Part shown: piece by piece, positions 1-9,436 of the stretch | Layout of the letters: each line of letters starts with the position of its first letter | Numbering within the stretch: the first letter of the stretch is position 1 | Assembly (NCBI RefSeq): GCF_004364805.1 | Contig: NZ_SOAP01000002.1 | Coordinates: 620,001 to 684,000, forward strand | Length of the DNA: 64,000 bases | Direction of reading: 5' to 3' | From: Pelagimonas phthalicica | GTDB lineage: Bacteria > Pseudomonadota > Alphaproteobacteria > Rhodobacterales > Rhodobacteraceae | The notes under the pieces: model-generated | What the model saw: only the letters and a program-made list of their open reading frames with translations | What the model was told of the DNA's origin: nothing | Databases searched by the model: none | Position numbers and translations under genes: made by a program

Positions 1-1737
1 CGGGGCCAGGGTCAGCGTCGCATCCACGGCGGATTGGTCGGCTTGGTCCAGCAGGTCAACCACATGAAAGCTGCGGCCATAATCGGCGAAAATGGTGATG
101 ACATTGCCGGTTTGCGCATAGTTCGGGGCCTTTTGTCCGTCAAAGGTCCAGCCCGAAGCGGTCCGCACAGCCTCAACCTTCTGTTCCCCGTCCAAAATCG
201 AACAGCGATCCGCGCCCATCATCTGCAGTTTGATCTCGTGGCGCTCACCGGCCTCTTCGATCCAGATCGTGCGCAGCAATCCATCCCAAAGCGAAAAGCC
301 AGTCTCCGCGCCTATTTCGCCCATTAGCCCAGACGCCACCAAGGCCGCCATGGCGCGTGCCTGCCCCATGCTCTGCGGCACCGTCACCAACGCGTCGAGA
401 TCGCGGGCAATCAGCCCGGTATCGACATCACCGCGCCCAAAACCTTCATGTTCGGCCAAAGCGCCAAGGAAAGACAGGTTGGTTACCGTGCCTGCAACCT
501 CGGTGTCGCGCAGCCCTTTGGCCAATTGGCGCAGGGCCACGGCGCGAGTCGGGCCATGTACGATCAGCTTGGCAATCATCGGGTCGTAATTTGGGCTGAT
601 CTCATCTCCGGCGCGCACGCCACTATCAGCGCGTACACCAGCCGGAAACTGCAAATGCGTCAGCCGACCGGTTGCAGGCAAAAAGCCTGCTGGCACATCC
701 TCGGCATAAAGGCGCGCCTCAAAGGCGTGGCCATTGATCGAAAGATCGGATTGCTGCGCCGGCAGTGGTTCACCACAGGCCACGCGGATTTGCCATTCGA
801 CCAGATCGACACCTGTGATCAGTTCCGAAACCGGGTGTTCCACCTGAAGGCGTGTGTTCATTTCCATGAACCAGAACCCATCCTCGCGCAGCCCTTGCGA
901 GCCATCGACGATGAACTCCACCGTGCCAGCGCCTTTGTAGCCAATCGCTTCCGCGGCGCGCACGGCTGCAGCCCCCATCGCGTCGCGCACAGTTTCGGGC
1001 ATATCAGGTGCCGGGGCTTCCTCGATCACTTTTTGGTGGCGTCGCTGCAGGGAACAATCGCGTTCAAACAAATGAACCGCTTGGGTGCCATCGCCAAAAA
1101 CCTGCACCTCAATGTGGCGCGGTTTTGAAATGTATTTCTCGATCAACACATGATCATTGCCAAAGGCGGTGCGCGCCTCGGATTGCGCGCTGACCAGGGC
1201 GTCGGCAAAATCCTCGGGCCGCTCGACAAGGCGCATACCTTTGCCGCCCCCACCCGCAACCGCCTTGATCAAGACCGGGTAGCCGATCGCCTGCGCCTCG
1301 ACCTCGAGATGGCCGGGATCCTGATCTTCGCCCATATAGCCAGGAACCACGGGCACGCCTGCCTCTTGCATCAGCTTTTTCGCGGCATCCTTAAGGCCCA
1401 TGGCGCGGATCGCCTTGGCAGAAGGGCCGACAAAGGTCAGGCCTGCCTCTTCGACTTGATCAACGAAATCAGGGTTTTCCGAAAGAAAGCCATAGCCCGG
1501 ATGGATCAGTTGCGCGCCGGTCTGCTGAGCTGCCGCAATGATACGATCACCCCGAAGATAGCTTTGCGCCGGGGCCGCTTCGCCAATGCAAACCGCGACA
1601 TCGGCCATGGCCACATGTTTGGCATCTGCATCCACGTCAGAATGCACCGCAACACAGCGCATCCCCATTTTGCGGGCGGTTTCAATGACGCGGCAGGCGA
1701 TTTCACCGCGATTGGCGATCAGGATTGTATCAATCAT
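1..1737 (-). CDS. mccA: Methylcrotonoyl-CoA carboxylase subunit alpha (biotin carboxylase), partial
   Basis: This is the biotin-dependent subunit of 3-methylcrotonyl-CoA carboxylase, the third step of leucine breakdown. The start MIDTILIANRGEIACRV is the classic N-terminus of biotin carboxylases. HPGYGFLSENPDF lies near residue 79, the glycine-rich ATP-grasp loop AGGGGKGM near residue 162 and MNTRLQVEH near residue 292. The frame stays open to the window edge (579 codons), so the C-terminal end with the biotinyl domain is missing. It could in principle be another acyl-CoA carboxylase, but mccB and ivd upstream make MccA by far the best call. It is the last visible gene of the ivd operon, 126 bp after mccB. 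Confidence 0.93.
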   Translation of the reverse strand, partial: MIDTILIANRGEIACRVIETARKMGMRCVAVHSDVDADAKHVAMADVAVCIGEAAPAQSYLRGDRIIAAAQQTGAQLIHPGYGFLSENPDFVDQVEEAGLTFVGPSAKAIRAMGLKDAAKKLMQEAGVPVVPGYMGEDQDPGHLEVEAQAIGYPVLIKAVAGGGGKGMRLVERPEDFADALVSAQSEARTAFGNDHVLIEKYISKPRHIEVQVFGDGTQAVHLFERDCSLQRRHQKVIEEAPAPDMPETVRDAMGAAAVRAAEAIGYKGAGTVEFIVDGSQGLREDGFWFMEMNTRLQVEHPVSELITGVDLVEWQIRVACGEPLPAQQSDLSINGHAFEARLYAEDVPAGFLPATGRLTHLQFPAGVRADSGVRAGDEISPNYDPMIAKLIVHGPTRAVALRQLAKGLRDTEVAGTVTNLSFLGALAEHEGFGRGDVDTGLIARDLDALVTVPQSMGQARAMAALVASGLMGEIGAETGFSLWDGLLRTIWIEEAGERHEIKLQMMGADRCSILDGEQKVEAVRTASGWTFDGQKAPNYAQTGNVITIFADYGRSFHVVDLLDQADQSAVDATLTLAP

Positions 1738-1765
1738 CTGTTTTGTCCTTTTAGCGGTTGCGCCG

Positions 1766-1850
1766 CGGGCAGCCTGCCCGTCGCCAGTGTCGTCCGAGCA
1801 ATGGCGCAGTCATCGCGACACCCAAGGGGAGTATTTGAACCAAGAAGAAA
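1766..1850 (+). repeat. Weak third copy of an intergenic hairpin repeat (mccB-mccA gap)
   Basis: The 126-bp gap between mccB and mccA holds a 6-bp hairpin (arms 1766-1771 and 1775-1780) and, at 1826-1850, a tail GGGGAGTATTTGAACC followed by AAGAAGAAA. The layout of hairpin, GGGATA-like core and AGAAA end resembles the clearer copies at 28453-28502 and 54869-54930. Identity is low, so membership of the family is uncertain. No coding function is apparent. Confidence 0.3.
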
Positions 1851-1863
1851 CACCGGGATGGTC

Positions 1864-3468
1864 TTACATGCGGAAGATGCCAAACTGAGTGTCTTCGATT
1901 GGCGCATTCAAGGCCGCGCGCAGAGACAGAGCCAGCACGTCACGTGATTTGCGCGGGTCAATAATGCCGTCATCCCAAAGCCGCGCCGACGCATAAAGCG
2001 GATGGGCTTGCTCTTCGAACATCTCAATCGTGGGGCGCTTGAACTCGGCCTCTTCTTCCGCCGACCAAGTGCCCCCCTTGCGCTCGATCCCGTCGCGTTT
2101 CACCGTGGCCAAGACTCCAGCGGCCTGTTCGCCGCCCATGACGGAAATGCGGCTATTGGGCCAGGTCCACAGGAAACGCGGCTGATAGGCCCGCCCAGAC
2201 ATGCCGTAATTGCCCGCCCCAAATGAGCCGCCAACCAGCATGGTGATCTTGGGGACATTGGTGGTCGCCACAGCGGTCACCATCTTGGCCCCGTGGCGCG
2301 CAATGCCTTCGTTTTCATATTTGCGCCCGACCATGAATCCGGTGATATTTTGGAGGAAAACCAGCGGAATATGGCGCTGGCTGCAGAGTTGCACAAAATG
2401 CGCGCCCTTTTGCGCGGCCTCTGAGAACAGCACACCATTATTGGCGATAATCCCGACAGGCATGCCCATCACATGGGCAAAGCCGGTGACCAGAGTTTCG
2501 CCAAAACGCGGTTTGAATTCATCAAAACGCGACCCATCCACCAGCCGTGCGATGACTTCGCGAATGTCATAAGGCGTGCGCAGATCCGCCGGAACAACGC
2601 CAAGGATCTCAGCTGGGTCATAGGCCGGGTCCTCGGGGGATTGCAGGTTCAGCTGCGCGCCTTTGACCGGGCCGAGGGAGCCAACCGCGCGGCGCGCAAG
2701 CGCGAGGGCGTGGCTGTCATCTTCGGCCAGGTAATCTGCGACGCCTGAGAGGCGCGTATGCACGTCGCCACCGCCCAGATCCTCGGCGCTGACGACCTCA
2801 CCCGTTGCGGCCTTGACCAAGGGTGGGCCGGCGAGAAAAATCGTGCCTTGCTCTTTGACGATGATGGTCACGTCGGACATGGCCGGCACATAGGCCCCGC
2901 CCGCTGTGCAAGAGCCCATGACAACGGCAATCTGCGCGATGCCTTTGGCGGACATGCGGGCCTGATTGTAAAAGATCCGGCCAAAGTGATCTCGATCGGG
3001 AAAAACTTCGTCCTGATTGGGCAGGTTCGCGCCGCCGCTATCGACCAGATAGATACAAGGCAGGTGGTTTTCCTCGGCGATTTCCTGGGCGCGCAGGTGC
3101 TTTTTCACCGTCATCGGATAATAGGTACCACCTTTGACTGTGGCATCATTGCAGACCACCATGACCTGACGCCCTTGCACCAGACCAATCCCAGCCACGA
3201 CCCCGGCACAAGGCGCGGCCCCATCATACATGCCATGGGCCGCGGTCGCCCCGACCTCAAGGAAGGGAGAGCCAGGGTCAAGCAGGTTGGCAACCCGTTC
3301 TCGGGGCAACATCTTGCCTCGGCTGACATGGCGGTCGCGCGACCTTTCACCACCGCCCGCCGCTGCGCTCTTTGCAGCCTCAGCGATTTGTGCCAAGGCG
3401 TCGAGATGAGCCGCCTTGTTGGCCTTGAATTGTTCAGAGGACGCAATGGCTTGCGTTTGGAGTTTCAT
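1864..3468 (-). CDS. mccB: Methylcrotonoyl-CoA carboxylase subunit beta (carboxyltransferase)
   Basis: A protein of 534 residues, the normal length for the carboxyltransferase subunit that moves CO2 from biotin to 3-methylcrotonyl-CoA. Visible hallmarks are [11 protein letters not shown], the oxyanion-hole stretch [33 protein letters not shown] and the C-terminal [16 protein letters not shown]. Its start overlaps the stop of the upstream acyl-CoA synthetase gene by 4 bp, so the two are probably translationally coupled. mccA follows 126 bp downstream. Propionyl-CoA carboxylase beta is a relative, but the neighbouring ivd and mccA support the methylcrotonyl assignment. Confidence 0.95.
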   Translation of the reverse strand: MKLQTQAIASSEQFKANKAAHLDALAQIAEAAKSAAAGGGERSRDRHVSRGKMLPRERVANLLDPGSPFLEVGATAAHGMYDGAAPCAGVVAGIGLVQGRQVMVVCNDATVKGGTYYPMTVKKHLRAQEIAEENHLPCIYLVDSGGANLPNQDEVFPDRDHFGRIFYNQARMSAKGIAQIAVVMGSCTAGGAYVPAMSDVTIIVKEQGTIFLAGPPLVKAATGEVVSAEDLGGGDVHTRLSGVADYLAEDDSHALALARRAVGSLGPVKGAQLNLQSPEDPAYDPAEILGVVPADLRTPYDIREVIARLVDGSRFDEFKPRFGETLVTGFAHVMGMPVGIIANNGVLFSEAAQKGAHFVQLCSQRHIPLVFLQNITGFMVGRKYENEGIARHGAKMVTAVATTNVPKITMLVGGSFGAGNYGMSGRAYQPRFLWTWPNSRISVMGGEQAAGVLATVKRDGIERKGGTWSAEEEAEFKRPTIEMFEEQAHPLYASARLWDDGIIDPRKSRDVLALSLRAALNAPIEDTQFGIFRM

Positions 3469-5039
3469 GTGCTCTCCTGCTCTTGCGAGGGGTCTTGTTC
3501 AGCTTCGGCAATGGCCAAAGCCTTGAGGTCTTTGCGAATGACTTTGCCCGTGACAGTCATGGGCAAAGCTTCGAGAATGGCGATTTCCCTTGGGTATGAA
3601 TAGCTTGCCAGTCGCTCCTTGACCCAGGACTGAAGATCCGTTGCCGAAACCTTAACACCCGGTTTGGTGACGACATAGGCTTTGACAATCTCGGTGCGCA
3701 GCGGATCAGGCTTACCGACAACCCCCACCGTGGCGACGCCGGGATGGGTGAGCAGGCAATCCTCGATCTCGGCGGGACCAATCCGATAGCCTGCGGAGGT
3801 GATCACATCATCCTCGCGCCCGACAAAACGGATATAGCCGTCGTCGATACAGCCGCGATCCCCGGTCAGCATCCAGTCACCGCGAAATTTGCGTTCCGTT
3901 TCCGACGGGTTTTGCCAATATTCCAACATCATAGAGGGCGCACCGCGCCGAAGAGCGATGTCACCCTCGCCGGTCGTTTCCTTGCCATCCCCATCGATCA
4001 CCGCAACCTCGAAACCCGGAACAGCCTTGCCAAGGCAGCCCGGTTTCGGGCTGAAAAGGGCCGCGCAGGAACTCGCGACCATATTGCATTCGGTCTGGCC
4101 ATAGAATTCGTTGATCGTGACACCAAGCGCCTCTTGCCCCCAGGCCAGCATCTCAGCCCCCAACGGCTCGCCCCCGGATGCGACGCTGCGCAGGCCGGTG
4201 ATCCTAGCCTGCTCCGCTTTGAGCATCCGCAAAGCGGTTGGCGGGAAAAACACATTTTGAACAGTGGCTTCTCGGATGATTTCAATGCATTGCGCGACGT
4301 CAAACCGGGCCATGCGCCCGGCGACCACTGGCACGCCCAAGGCCAGCCCGGGCATCAGCACGTCAAACAATCCCCCGATCCAGGCCCAATCCGCAGGCGT
4401 CCAAAGCACGTCGCCGTCTTGCCCCAGAAAATCATGGCTCATTTCGACACCCGGCAAATGACCAATCAGCACACGATGCGCGTGCAGCGCGCCTTTGGGT
4501 TTGCCGGTTGTGCCAGAGGTATAGATCAAGACCGCCGGATCTTCGGGCTCGGTCTGCAAGACAGGTTGCGGAACCGGTGTTTTCAAATCCGCCGCTTGAA
4601 CCAAGCGCAAATCAAACCCGTCCAGCATGTCGGCACCATCAACATCCGTCACGACGATCTTGGCACCGCTATCAGCCAGCCGAGATTCCAACGCGTCATG
4701 ACGGAACAGCTTAAACAAGGGGACGGAAATCGCCCCCATTGCCCAAGCTGCGATATGGGCCGCGGCGCAAAGCGGCGATTGCCCCAGCAAAACGCCAATC
4801 CGGTCGCCCTGCCGCACGCCACGCTCACGCAGAGCCGCCTGCACCTGCCAGACCAGCTCTTGTAATTGCCCATAGGTGACACCCTGCCGGGTGTCACCGC
4901 CAAGGTCGATGATCGCCACACGATCCGGGTCTTTGCGCGCCCAATCAAAACAGGTTTGCACCGCCATGTTGAGCAGTTCAGGCTCCTCATGGCGCAACGC
5001 GGCGCGCAAAGCATCATATGTGGCGACCCGGGGCAACAT
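3465..5039 (-). CDS. AMP-binding acyl-CoA synthetase of the leucine/isovalerate operon
   Basis: A 524-residue ANL-superfamily ligase that should activate a carboxylic acid to its CoA thioester through an acyl-adenylate. The P-loop-like signature is [16 protein letters not shown]. The motifs MLTGDRG and [16 protein letters not shown] form the hinge region, and the C-terminal [13 protein letters not shown] supplies the adenylation lysine. The position between ivd and mccB suggests a branched short-chain acid or acetoacetate as substrate, but this is inference from context. Its ATG shares one base with the stop of the upstream LprI-like gene, and its stop overlaps mccB by 4 bp. Confidence 0.88.
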   Translation of the reverse strand: MLPRVATYDALRAALRHEEPELLNMAVQTCFDWARKDPDRVAIIDLGGDTRQGVTYGQLQELVWQVQAALRERGVRQGDRIGVLLGQSPLCAAAHIAAWAMGAISVPLFKLFRHDALESRLADSGAKIVVTDVDGADMLDGFDLRLVQAADLKTPVPQPVLQTEPEDPAVLIYTSGTTGKPKGALHAHRVLIGHLPGVEMSHDFLGQDGDVLWTPADWAWIGGLFDVLMPGLALGVPVVAGRMARFDVAQCIEIIREATVQNVFFPPTALRMLKAEQARITGLRSVASGGEPLGAEMLAWGQEALGVTINEFYGQTECNMVASSCAALFSPKPGCLGKAVPGFEVAVIDGDGKETTGEGDIALRRGAPSMMLEYWQNPSETERKFRGDWMLTGDRGCIDDGYIRFVGREDDVITSAGYRIGPAEIEDCLLTHPGVATVGVVGKPDPLRTEIVKAYVVTKPGVKVSATDLQSWVKERLASYSYPREIAILEALPMTVTGKVIRKDLKALAIAEAEQDPSQEQEST

Positions 5040-5509
5040 CAGTCGCCAGCACCATAGCCAAGGGTGATCGCCTGACGCGCGGTTTCCGTCATCAGGCAGT
5101 TAAGCTGCGCCGGGCTGCCGCCGGTGCCACCGCCCCACAAACTACGCTCGTAGTCACAAGAGGCATCGCGAAACGGAATCCATGCGCGTTGCATCGTTTT
5201 CAAGGCTTCCGCCTGCGACGGCCCAAACCCTTCGTTCAGGCGGTCATTTTCCTTGGCCTGGGCCATTTTGGCACGATAATTGGCGTTTAAGAGCCGATCC
5301 CAATATTGCAACTCACGATCATAACACCCGGCTTCGACCACGGTCGCATAACCGGTATCTTCCATACATTGCGCCGCCGACAGGCCAATACAGCCCATTG
5401 GCTCCTGCGCGCTTTGGTAACACAGATCGGTGTCGCGGTCGGAATAGACCAAATCCTGTGCCATCGCAGACGAGGCGATCAGAGAAAATGAGAGTGCTAA
5501 AAGGCGCAT
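5039..5509 (-). CDS. Secreted LprI-like (DUF1311) small protein
   Basis: A protein of 156 residues with a cleavable signal peptide (MRLLALSFSLIASSAMA, about residues 1-17). The rest looks like the lysozyme-inhibitor LprI N-terminal domain: paired cysteines (LCYQ, MGCIG, QCMED, AGCYD) and the motif W-x-FRDASCDYE near residue 110. It should be periplasmic. It sits inside the leucine operon with a one-base TGATG overlap with the acyl-CoA synthetase gene, 55 bp downstream of ivd. The function is not known from the sequence; the LprI name rests on domain resemblance only. Confidence 0.8.
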   Translation of the reverse strand: MRLLALSFSLIASSAMAQDLVYSDRDTDLCYQSAQEPMGCIGLSAAQCMEDTGYATVVEAGCYDRELQYWDRLLNANYRAKMAQAKENDRLNEGFGPSQAEALKTMQRAWIPFRDASCDYERSLWGGGTGGSPAQLNCLMTETARQAITLGYGAGD

Positions 5510-5564
5510 CGGCCAAGCTCCTATTGTTGAAAAGGACGGCGGGCCCCTGCCCGCCTGCGCGATA

Positions 5565-6728
5565 TCAGAGCATTTTGCCCATCAATTCGCGCCCCACCAA
5601 CATACGACGGATTTCGCTTGTGCCAGCCCCAATTTCCATCAGCTTGGCATCACGGAACAGCCGTGATACCGGCGCATCCGCCAGGAACCCGGCCCCACCC
5701 AGCGCCTGAACCGCCTGATGCGCCTGAACCATGGCCTGTTCCGAGGCATAAAGGCAGCAGGCCGCCGCATCCTGACGCGTGACCTTGCCACTGTCGCAGG
5801 CCTTGGCGACCTCGTAGACATAGGCGCGGGCCGAATTCATCGCCGTATACATGTCAGCGATCTTGCCCTGCATCAGCTGGAAATTCCCAATCGGTTGACC
5901 AAATTGCTTGCGCTCGGCCAGGTATGGCATGACCTCATCCATACAGGCGGCCATGATCCCGGTGCCGATCCCGGCCAGAACCACGCGTTCGTAATCCAGG
6001 CCCGACATCAACACGCGCACGCCCTTGCCCTCTTCGCCGAGGATGTTTTCGAACGGCACTTCGACATTGTCGAAAATCAGCTCAGCGGTGTTCGACCCCC
6101 GCATGCCCAGCTTGTCGAAATGCGGGCTGGTGGAAAAACCTGCCATGTCTTTTTCGATGATAAAGGCCGTGATCCCCTTGGCTCCGGCATCCGGGTCGGT
6201 CTTGGCATAGACCACCAGCGTATCGGCGTCGGGGCCATTGGTGATCCAATATTTGTTGCCATTCAACACAAAGCGATCATTGCGCTTTTCGGCGCGCAGC
6301 TTCATCGACACCACGTCTGATCCCGCCCCTGGCTCTGACATGGCCAAAGCGCCGACATGCTCACCGGAAATCAGCCCCGGCAGGTATTTCTGCTTTTGCT
6401 CCTCGTTGCCATTCAGCTTGATCTGGTTGACGCAGAGGTTGGAATGCGCGCCATAAGACAGCGAGACCGAGGCACTGGCGCGCGCGATCTCTTCGACCGC
6501 GATCACATGCGCGAGATAGGACATGCCCGCGCCGCCATACTCCTCGGGCGTGGTGATGCCCAGCAGGCCAAGTTCGCCCATTTCGGTCCAAAGCTCATTT
6601 GGGAAACTGTTTGAGCTGTCGATGTCAGCCGCCATCGGCTTCACCCGCTCTTGCGCCCATTTATGCACCATATCGCGCAGGGCATTCACATCTTCACCCA
6701 AATCGAAAACCATGCTGGCCGTGAACAT
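5565..6728 (-). CDS. ivd: Isovaleryl-CoA dehydrogenase
   Basis: An acyl-CoA dehydrogenase of 387 residues that oxidises isovaleryl-CoA to 3-methylcrotonyl-CoA with FAD and passes electrons to ETF. Seen are [17 protein letters not shown] and [19 protein letters not shown] (FAD/substrate region), [11 protein letters not shown] with a glutamate suited to the isovaleryl-type catalytic base, and the C-terminal [16 protein letters not shown] chose the ATG at 6728 ([13 protein letters not shown]) because AGGAGG lies 9 bases upstream; a longer frame reaches 6758 but lacks this support. It is the first gene of the leucine operon, preceded by a palindrome at 6752-6765. Confidence 0.94.
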   Translation of the reverse strand: MFTASMVFDLGEDVNALRDMVHKWAQERVKPMAADIDSSNSFPNELWTEMGELGLLGITTPEEYGGAGMSYLAHVIAVEEIARASASVSLSYGAHSNLCVNQIKLNGNEEQKQKYLPGLISGEHVGALAMSEPGAGSDVVSMKLRAEKRNDRFVLNGNKYWITNGPDADTLVVYAKTDPDAGAKGITAFIIEKDMAGFSTSPHFDKLGMRGSNTAELIFDNVEVPFENILGEEGKGVRVLMSGLDYERVVLAGIGTGIMAACMDEVMPYLAERKQFGQPIGNFQLMQGKIADMYTAMNSARAYVYEVAKACDSGKVTRQDAAACCLYASEQAMVQAHQAVQALGGAGFLADAPVSRLFRDAKLMEIGAGTSEIRRMLVGRELMGKML

Positions 6729-6751
6729 GATGAGCGCCTCCTCACGCTTAT

Positions 6752-6765
6752 TGAACAACTGTTCA
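6752..6765. promoter_or_regulatory. Palindrome TGAACA-AC-TGTTCA upstream of ivd (candidate operator)
   Basis: A perfect 6-bp inverted repeat separated by two bases ends 24 bp before the ivd start codon, directly upstream of the Shine-Dalgarno sequence. Size and symmetry fit a dimeric repressor operator. A second, GC-rich 6-bp inverted repeat lies near 6798-6813. Which regulator would bind is not visible; TetR- or MerR-type regulators are known for leucine catabolic operons in Proteobacteria, but none is encoded nearby. Confidence 0.45.
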
Positions 6766-6935
6766 TTTCATTTGCAGATAAATCGAGTCGGGTCAAGCGA
6801 CCCGTTGAAAAAGCCGTCGCGTCGTTTCCAAGTGGCCAAGTTCTCCCTCAGCGGTTGCAACACACCCGGGCCATGATCAATAATGCGGCTACGCCTCACC
6901 GCCTGTCATTTTGTGCAAACCCTTTTGGATCGCCT

Positions 6936-7370
6936 ATGTCCGTTCAGTATTCATTTCTTGCGGAGCCGCATGTCGTTCTGATCCGCTATTTCGGGCGCTC
7001 GACGCAACGCCAGCAGGACAAGTTGCGCAAAGTGATCATCAGGGATTTTGGCAAGGGGCAGATGTTGGACAGCGTTTCTGACCTGACACAGCTCACATCC
7101 ACCACGCTGACCAGTCTGGACCGCGTCGCGCGGATCAAGGATTTCAACAGCTTGCTGGCCAATCTCAAACACCCGGTCAAACACGCCCTGGTGGCGAACA
7201 CCCCGATGACCATTGGGATTTGTCGCATGTATATGGGCTATGCAGCGGGGGCACCGAAACTCGACATGCGGTTGTTCAGTGACCTAAGCGCCGCGACCAG
7301 CTGGGTTGGTCTGCCGGGTGATGGGCAGGCCATTTTTGATCAGGCCGATTGGACGGAAATTGCGGATTAA
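6936..7370 (+). CDS. Small SpoIIAA/STAS-like hypothetical protein
   Basis: A protein of 144 residues without signal peptide or membrane segment. The chosen start is the ATG at 6936 (MSVQYSFLAEPHVVLIRYFG); the longer frame upstream would run into the ivd promoter. The layout of N-terminal strands, a central ANTPMTIGICRMYMGYA and the C-terminal RLFSDLSAATSWVGLP resembles SpoIIAA-like/STAS-fold proteins, whose ends often read as a short helix followed by a W-hydrophobic-G turn. That is a fold-level guess. It is divergent from ivd and convergent with the DegT-type gene. Confidence 0.6.
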   Translation: MSVQYSFLAEPHVVLIRYFGRSTQRQQDKLRKVIIRDFGKGQMLDSVSDLTQLTSTTLTSLDRVARIKDFNSLLANLKHPVKHALVANTPMTIGICRMYMGYAAGAPKLDMRLFSDLSAATSWVGLPGDGQAIFDQADWTEIAD

Positions 7371-7388
7371 ATGCGCGGCAGGCAGGCG

Positions 7389-8594
7389 TTAGTCGCAAGC
7401 CGCGCCAGATTGCCAGACCGCCCCAACTTCGGCCCGAATGATGCGGGCAATCAGCGCGCAATCCTCCAAATTAAAAGTCAGCGGCAGACGCATATCGACA
7501 ATCCCGGCCAGAATTCTGTCACTCTTGGGCATAGCTGTACTGGCAGCATAGCGCCAACTGTCATAGCGCGAGGTAAAGCCGGCCGGCTCGGCCCCGCCAA
7601 ACCACTTCAGTTCGACCCCGCGTGCGGCGCAGCGGGAGATGACCTCTTGGACGGCCTTGGCGCTCCAATCCAAGAGCAGAAACTGAATCGACGACCCGAC
7701 CGGGCGCGCCTTGTCAGGGCGGGTGATCTGGGTCAGGCCGGGCGTGTCGTGCAAGCCCGCCTCAACCGTGTCATAGCGTTGGTTCCAGCGTATGGCCTGA
7801 GCCTCAAGGTCGCGCAATTGCGGGCGCAGAATGGCGGCGCGCAGATTGTCCATACGGCCCGAAACATTGGGCGTGACATATTTCACCCGCTCAAACACCT
7901 CTGGCCCGGGGGCGGCCAGATGGCGTTCGTACAACATATATGAGCCGGACAAGATCGTCGCACGGGCAGCGATCTCTTCGTCATCGGTGATGAACAGCCC
8001 GCCTTCACCGGAATTGACATGTTTATAAGTTTGCGTCGAATAGCAGCCGATAATCCCCTGTCGCCCCGAGGGCACACCGTTCCACATCGCCCCCATCGTA
8101 TGGGCGCAATCCTCAATCACCTTGACTCCGGCCGCGTCACACATGGCGATCAGGCGATCCATGTCACATAGATGCCCGCGCATATGGGACAGCATCAGCA
8201 CCTTGGATTGGGGCAGTTTGGTTTCGAGATCGTCAAGATCGATCACCAGATCCTCGGTCACTCCGACAAAAACCGGTGTCGCCCCCATACTGGCAATGGC
8301 GCCCGGAACCGGCGCAAGGGTAAAGGCATTGGTCAACACCGCATCGCCGGGTTTGACCCCAACCGCACGTAAAGCCGTTGCCAGAGCGTATCCGCCAGAA
8401 GCAACCGCCAAACAGTATTTCGCCCCCATCTGCGCGGCGAATTCCTGTTCCAATAAGGCCGTTTCCGACAATTCGCCTTCGACAACATTGTAGCGATGCA
8501 GCCGCCCGTGCTGCAAAACCGCCATGGCCGCGTCGATGCCATCCTGGGGGATCGGCTCCTGTTGAGTGAAGCTTCCGGTGAAGATCTCTGTCAT
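7389..8594 (-). CDS. DegT/DnrJ/EryC1/StrS-family aminotransferase
   Basis: A 401-residue PLP enzyme of the sugar aminotransferase/dehydratase family. CLAVASGGYALATALRAVGV near residue 65 matches the cofactor phosphate-binding region, KVIEDCAHTMGA contains the aspartate that contacts the pyridine nitrogen, and STQTYKHVNSGEGGL carries the Schiff-base lysine. These enzymes usually act on nucleotide-sugar ketones in polysaccharide or antibiotic synthesis, yet no sugar-pathway gene flanks it, so the substrate cannot be inferred. It lies between the STAS-like gene (convergent) and gph (same strand, 66 bp upstream). Confidence 0.85.
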   Translation of the reverse strand: MTEIFTGSFTQQEPIPQDGIDAAMAVLQHGRLHRYNVVEGELSETALLEQEFAAQMGAKYCLAVASGGYALATALRAVGVKPGDAVLTNAFTLAPVPGAIASMGATPVFVGVTEDLVIDLDDLETKLPQSKVLMLSHMRGHLCDMDRLIAMCDAAGVKVIEDCAHTMGAMWNGVPSGRQGIIGCYSTQTYKHVNSGEGGLFITDDEEIAARATILSGSYMLYERHLAAPGPEVFERVKYVTPNVSGRMDNLRAAILRPQLRDLEAQAIRWNQRYDTVEAGLHDTPGLTQITRPDKARPVGSSIQFLLLDWSAKAVQEVISRCAARGVELKWFGGAEPAGFTSRYDSWRYAASTAMPKSDRILAGIVDMRLPLTFNLEDCALIARIIRAEVGAVWQSGAACD

Positions 8595-8660
8595 GTTTCG
8601 CCCCCGACGAATGGTCTTTGCTGCACGATTACGGTCCTTTCAGGACGCAAACTGCGATTT

Positions 8661-9326
8661 CTACCCAATTAGCTGCACGATTTTGGGCTGCAGCTCATCA
8701 AAATGATCAATAACGGCTTCGGGTTGCAAGACATGTACATCCTCCCCCCCGACCGCAAAGGTCACAAGGATCGACGGAACGCCCGCCGCAGCCGAGGTTT
8801 TGCGATCCGTCACGGAATCGCCTACCAGCAAAGAGGCATCGCGCCGCCCGCCCGCCTGATCCACCGCCGTCCAATAGGGCAACACATCCGGCTTTCGTGC
8901 AGCGGTGGTGTCCGCACCAATCATCGAGCCAAACAAATCGCGCACCCCTAGGCTGCGCAGCAGTTTTTCGGCCAGGGCCTCGGGCTTGTTGGTGCAAATC
9001 CCCACCGCGTAATCGTCGCGCAACAGGGCCTCGACCGCCGAAACCGCACCGGGATACATGGTTGTATTCACATCAATTGCCGCGTCATAGGCGGAAAGCA
9101 GCTCGGGATACCACTTGGTCACGCGCTCTTCGGACATCAATCCGGCGCGGGTCAACCCCAGGGTCAACATCGCCCGACCACCGCGCACCGCAGTGCCTGC
9201 ATCCGCAGCCGGATCAAGACGTTCGTCAATTCCCATTGCCTCAAAACAATGATTGGCCGCAGCGATCAAATCGCCACTGGTATCGGCCAAAGTGCCATCC
9301 AGATCAAAGATTACACAACGCTTCAT
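8661..9326 (-). CDS. gph: Phosphoglycolate phosphatase (HAD family)
   Basis: A 221-residue HAD hydrolase. The catalytic aspartates are in VIFDLDGTLADTSGD (residues about 5-18), motif II is GICTNKP, the motif III lysine is in AARKPDVLPY and motif IV is VGDSVTDRKTSAAAG. Length and motif spacing fit Gph, which clears 2-phosphoglycolate. Other small-phosphate HAD enzymes look alike, so the substrate is a family inference. It is divergent from glmU across about 110 bp. Confidence 0.85.
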   Translation of the reverse strand: MKRCVIFDLDGTLADTSGDLIAAANHCFEAMGIDERLDPAADAGTAVRGGRAMLTLGLTRAGLMSEERVTKWYPELLSAYDAAIDVNTTMYPGAVSAVEALLRDDYAVGICTNKPEALAEKLLRSLGVRDLFGSMIGADTTAARKPDVLPYWTAVDQAGGRRDASLLVGDSVTDRKTSAAAGVPSILVTFAVGGEDVHVLQPEAVIDHFDELQPKIVQLIG

Positions 9327-9436
9327 GCCCCGCCCCTTTTGTCATAACCGGAAACCAAGCGTGACCAGTCTGCGCTTGCCCTATTTGGTCAAAGCGATAA
9401 AACGACCGCAAGAAAAAGACAAATGGGATTGAGTTC

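Noticed and set aside
448-1128. 226-residue plus-strand frame over mccA
   Set aside because: Antisense to a clear biotin carboxylase with intact catalytic motifs.
8620-8680. GCTGCACGATT occurring twice near the end of gph
   Set aside because: One copy is coding sequence and the match is short; chance is a sufficient explanation.
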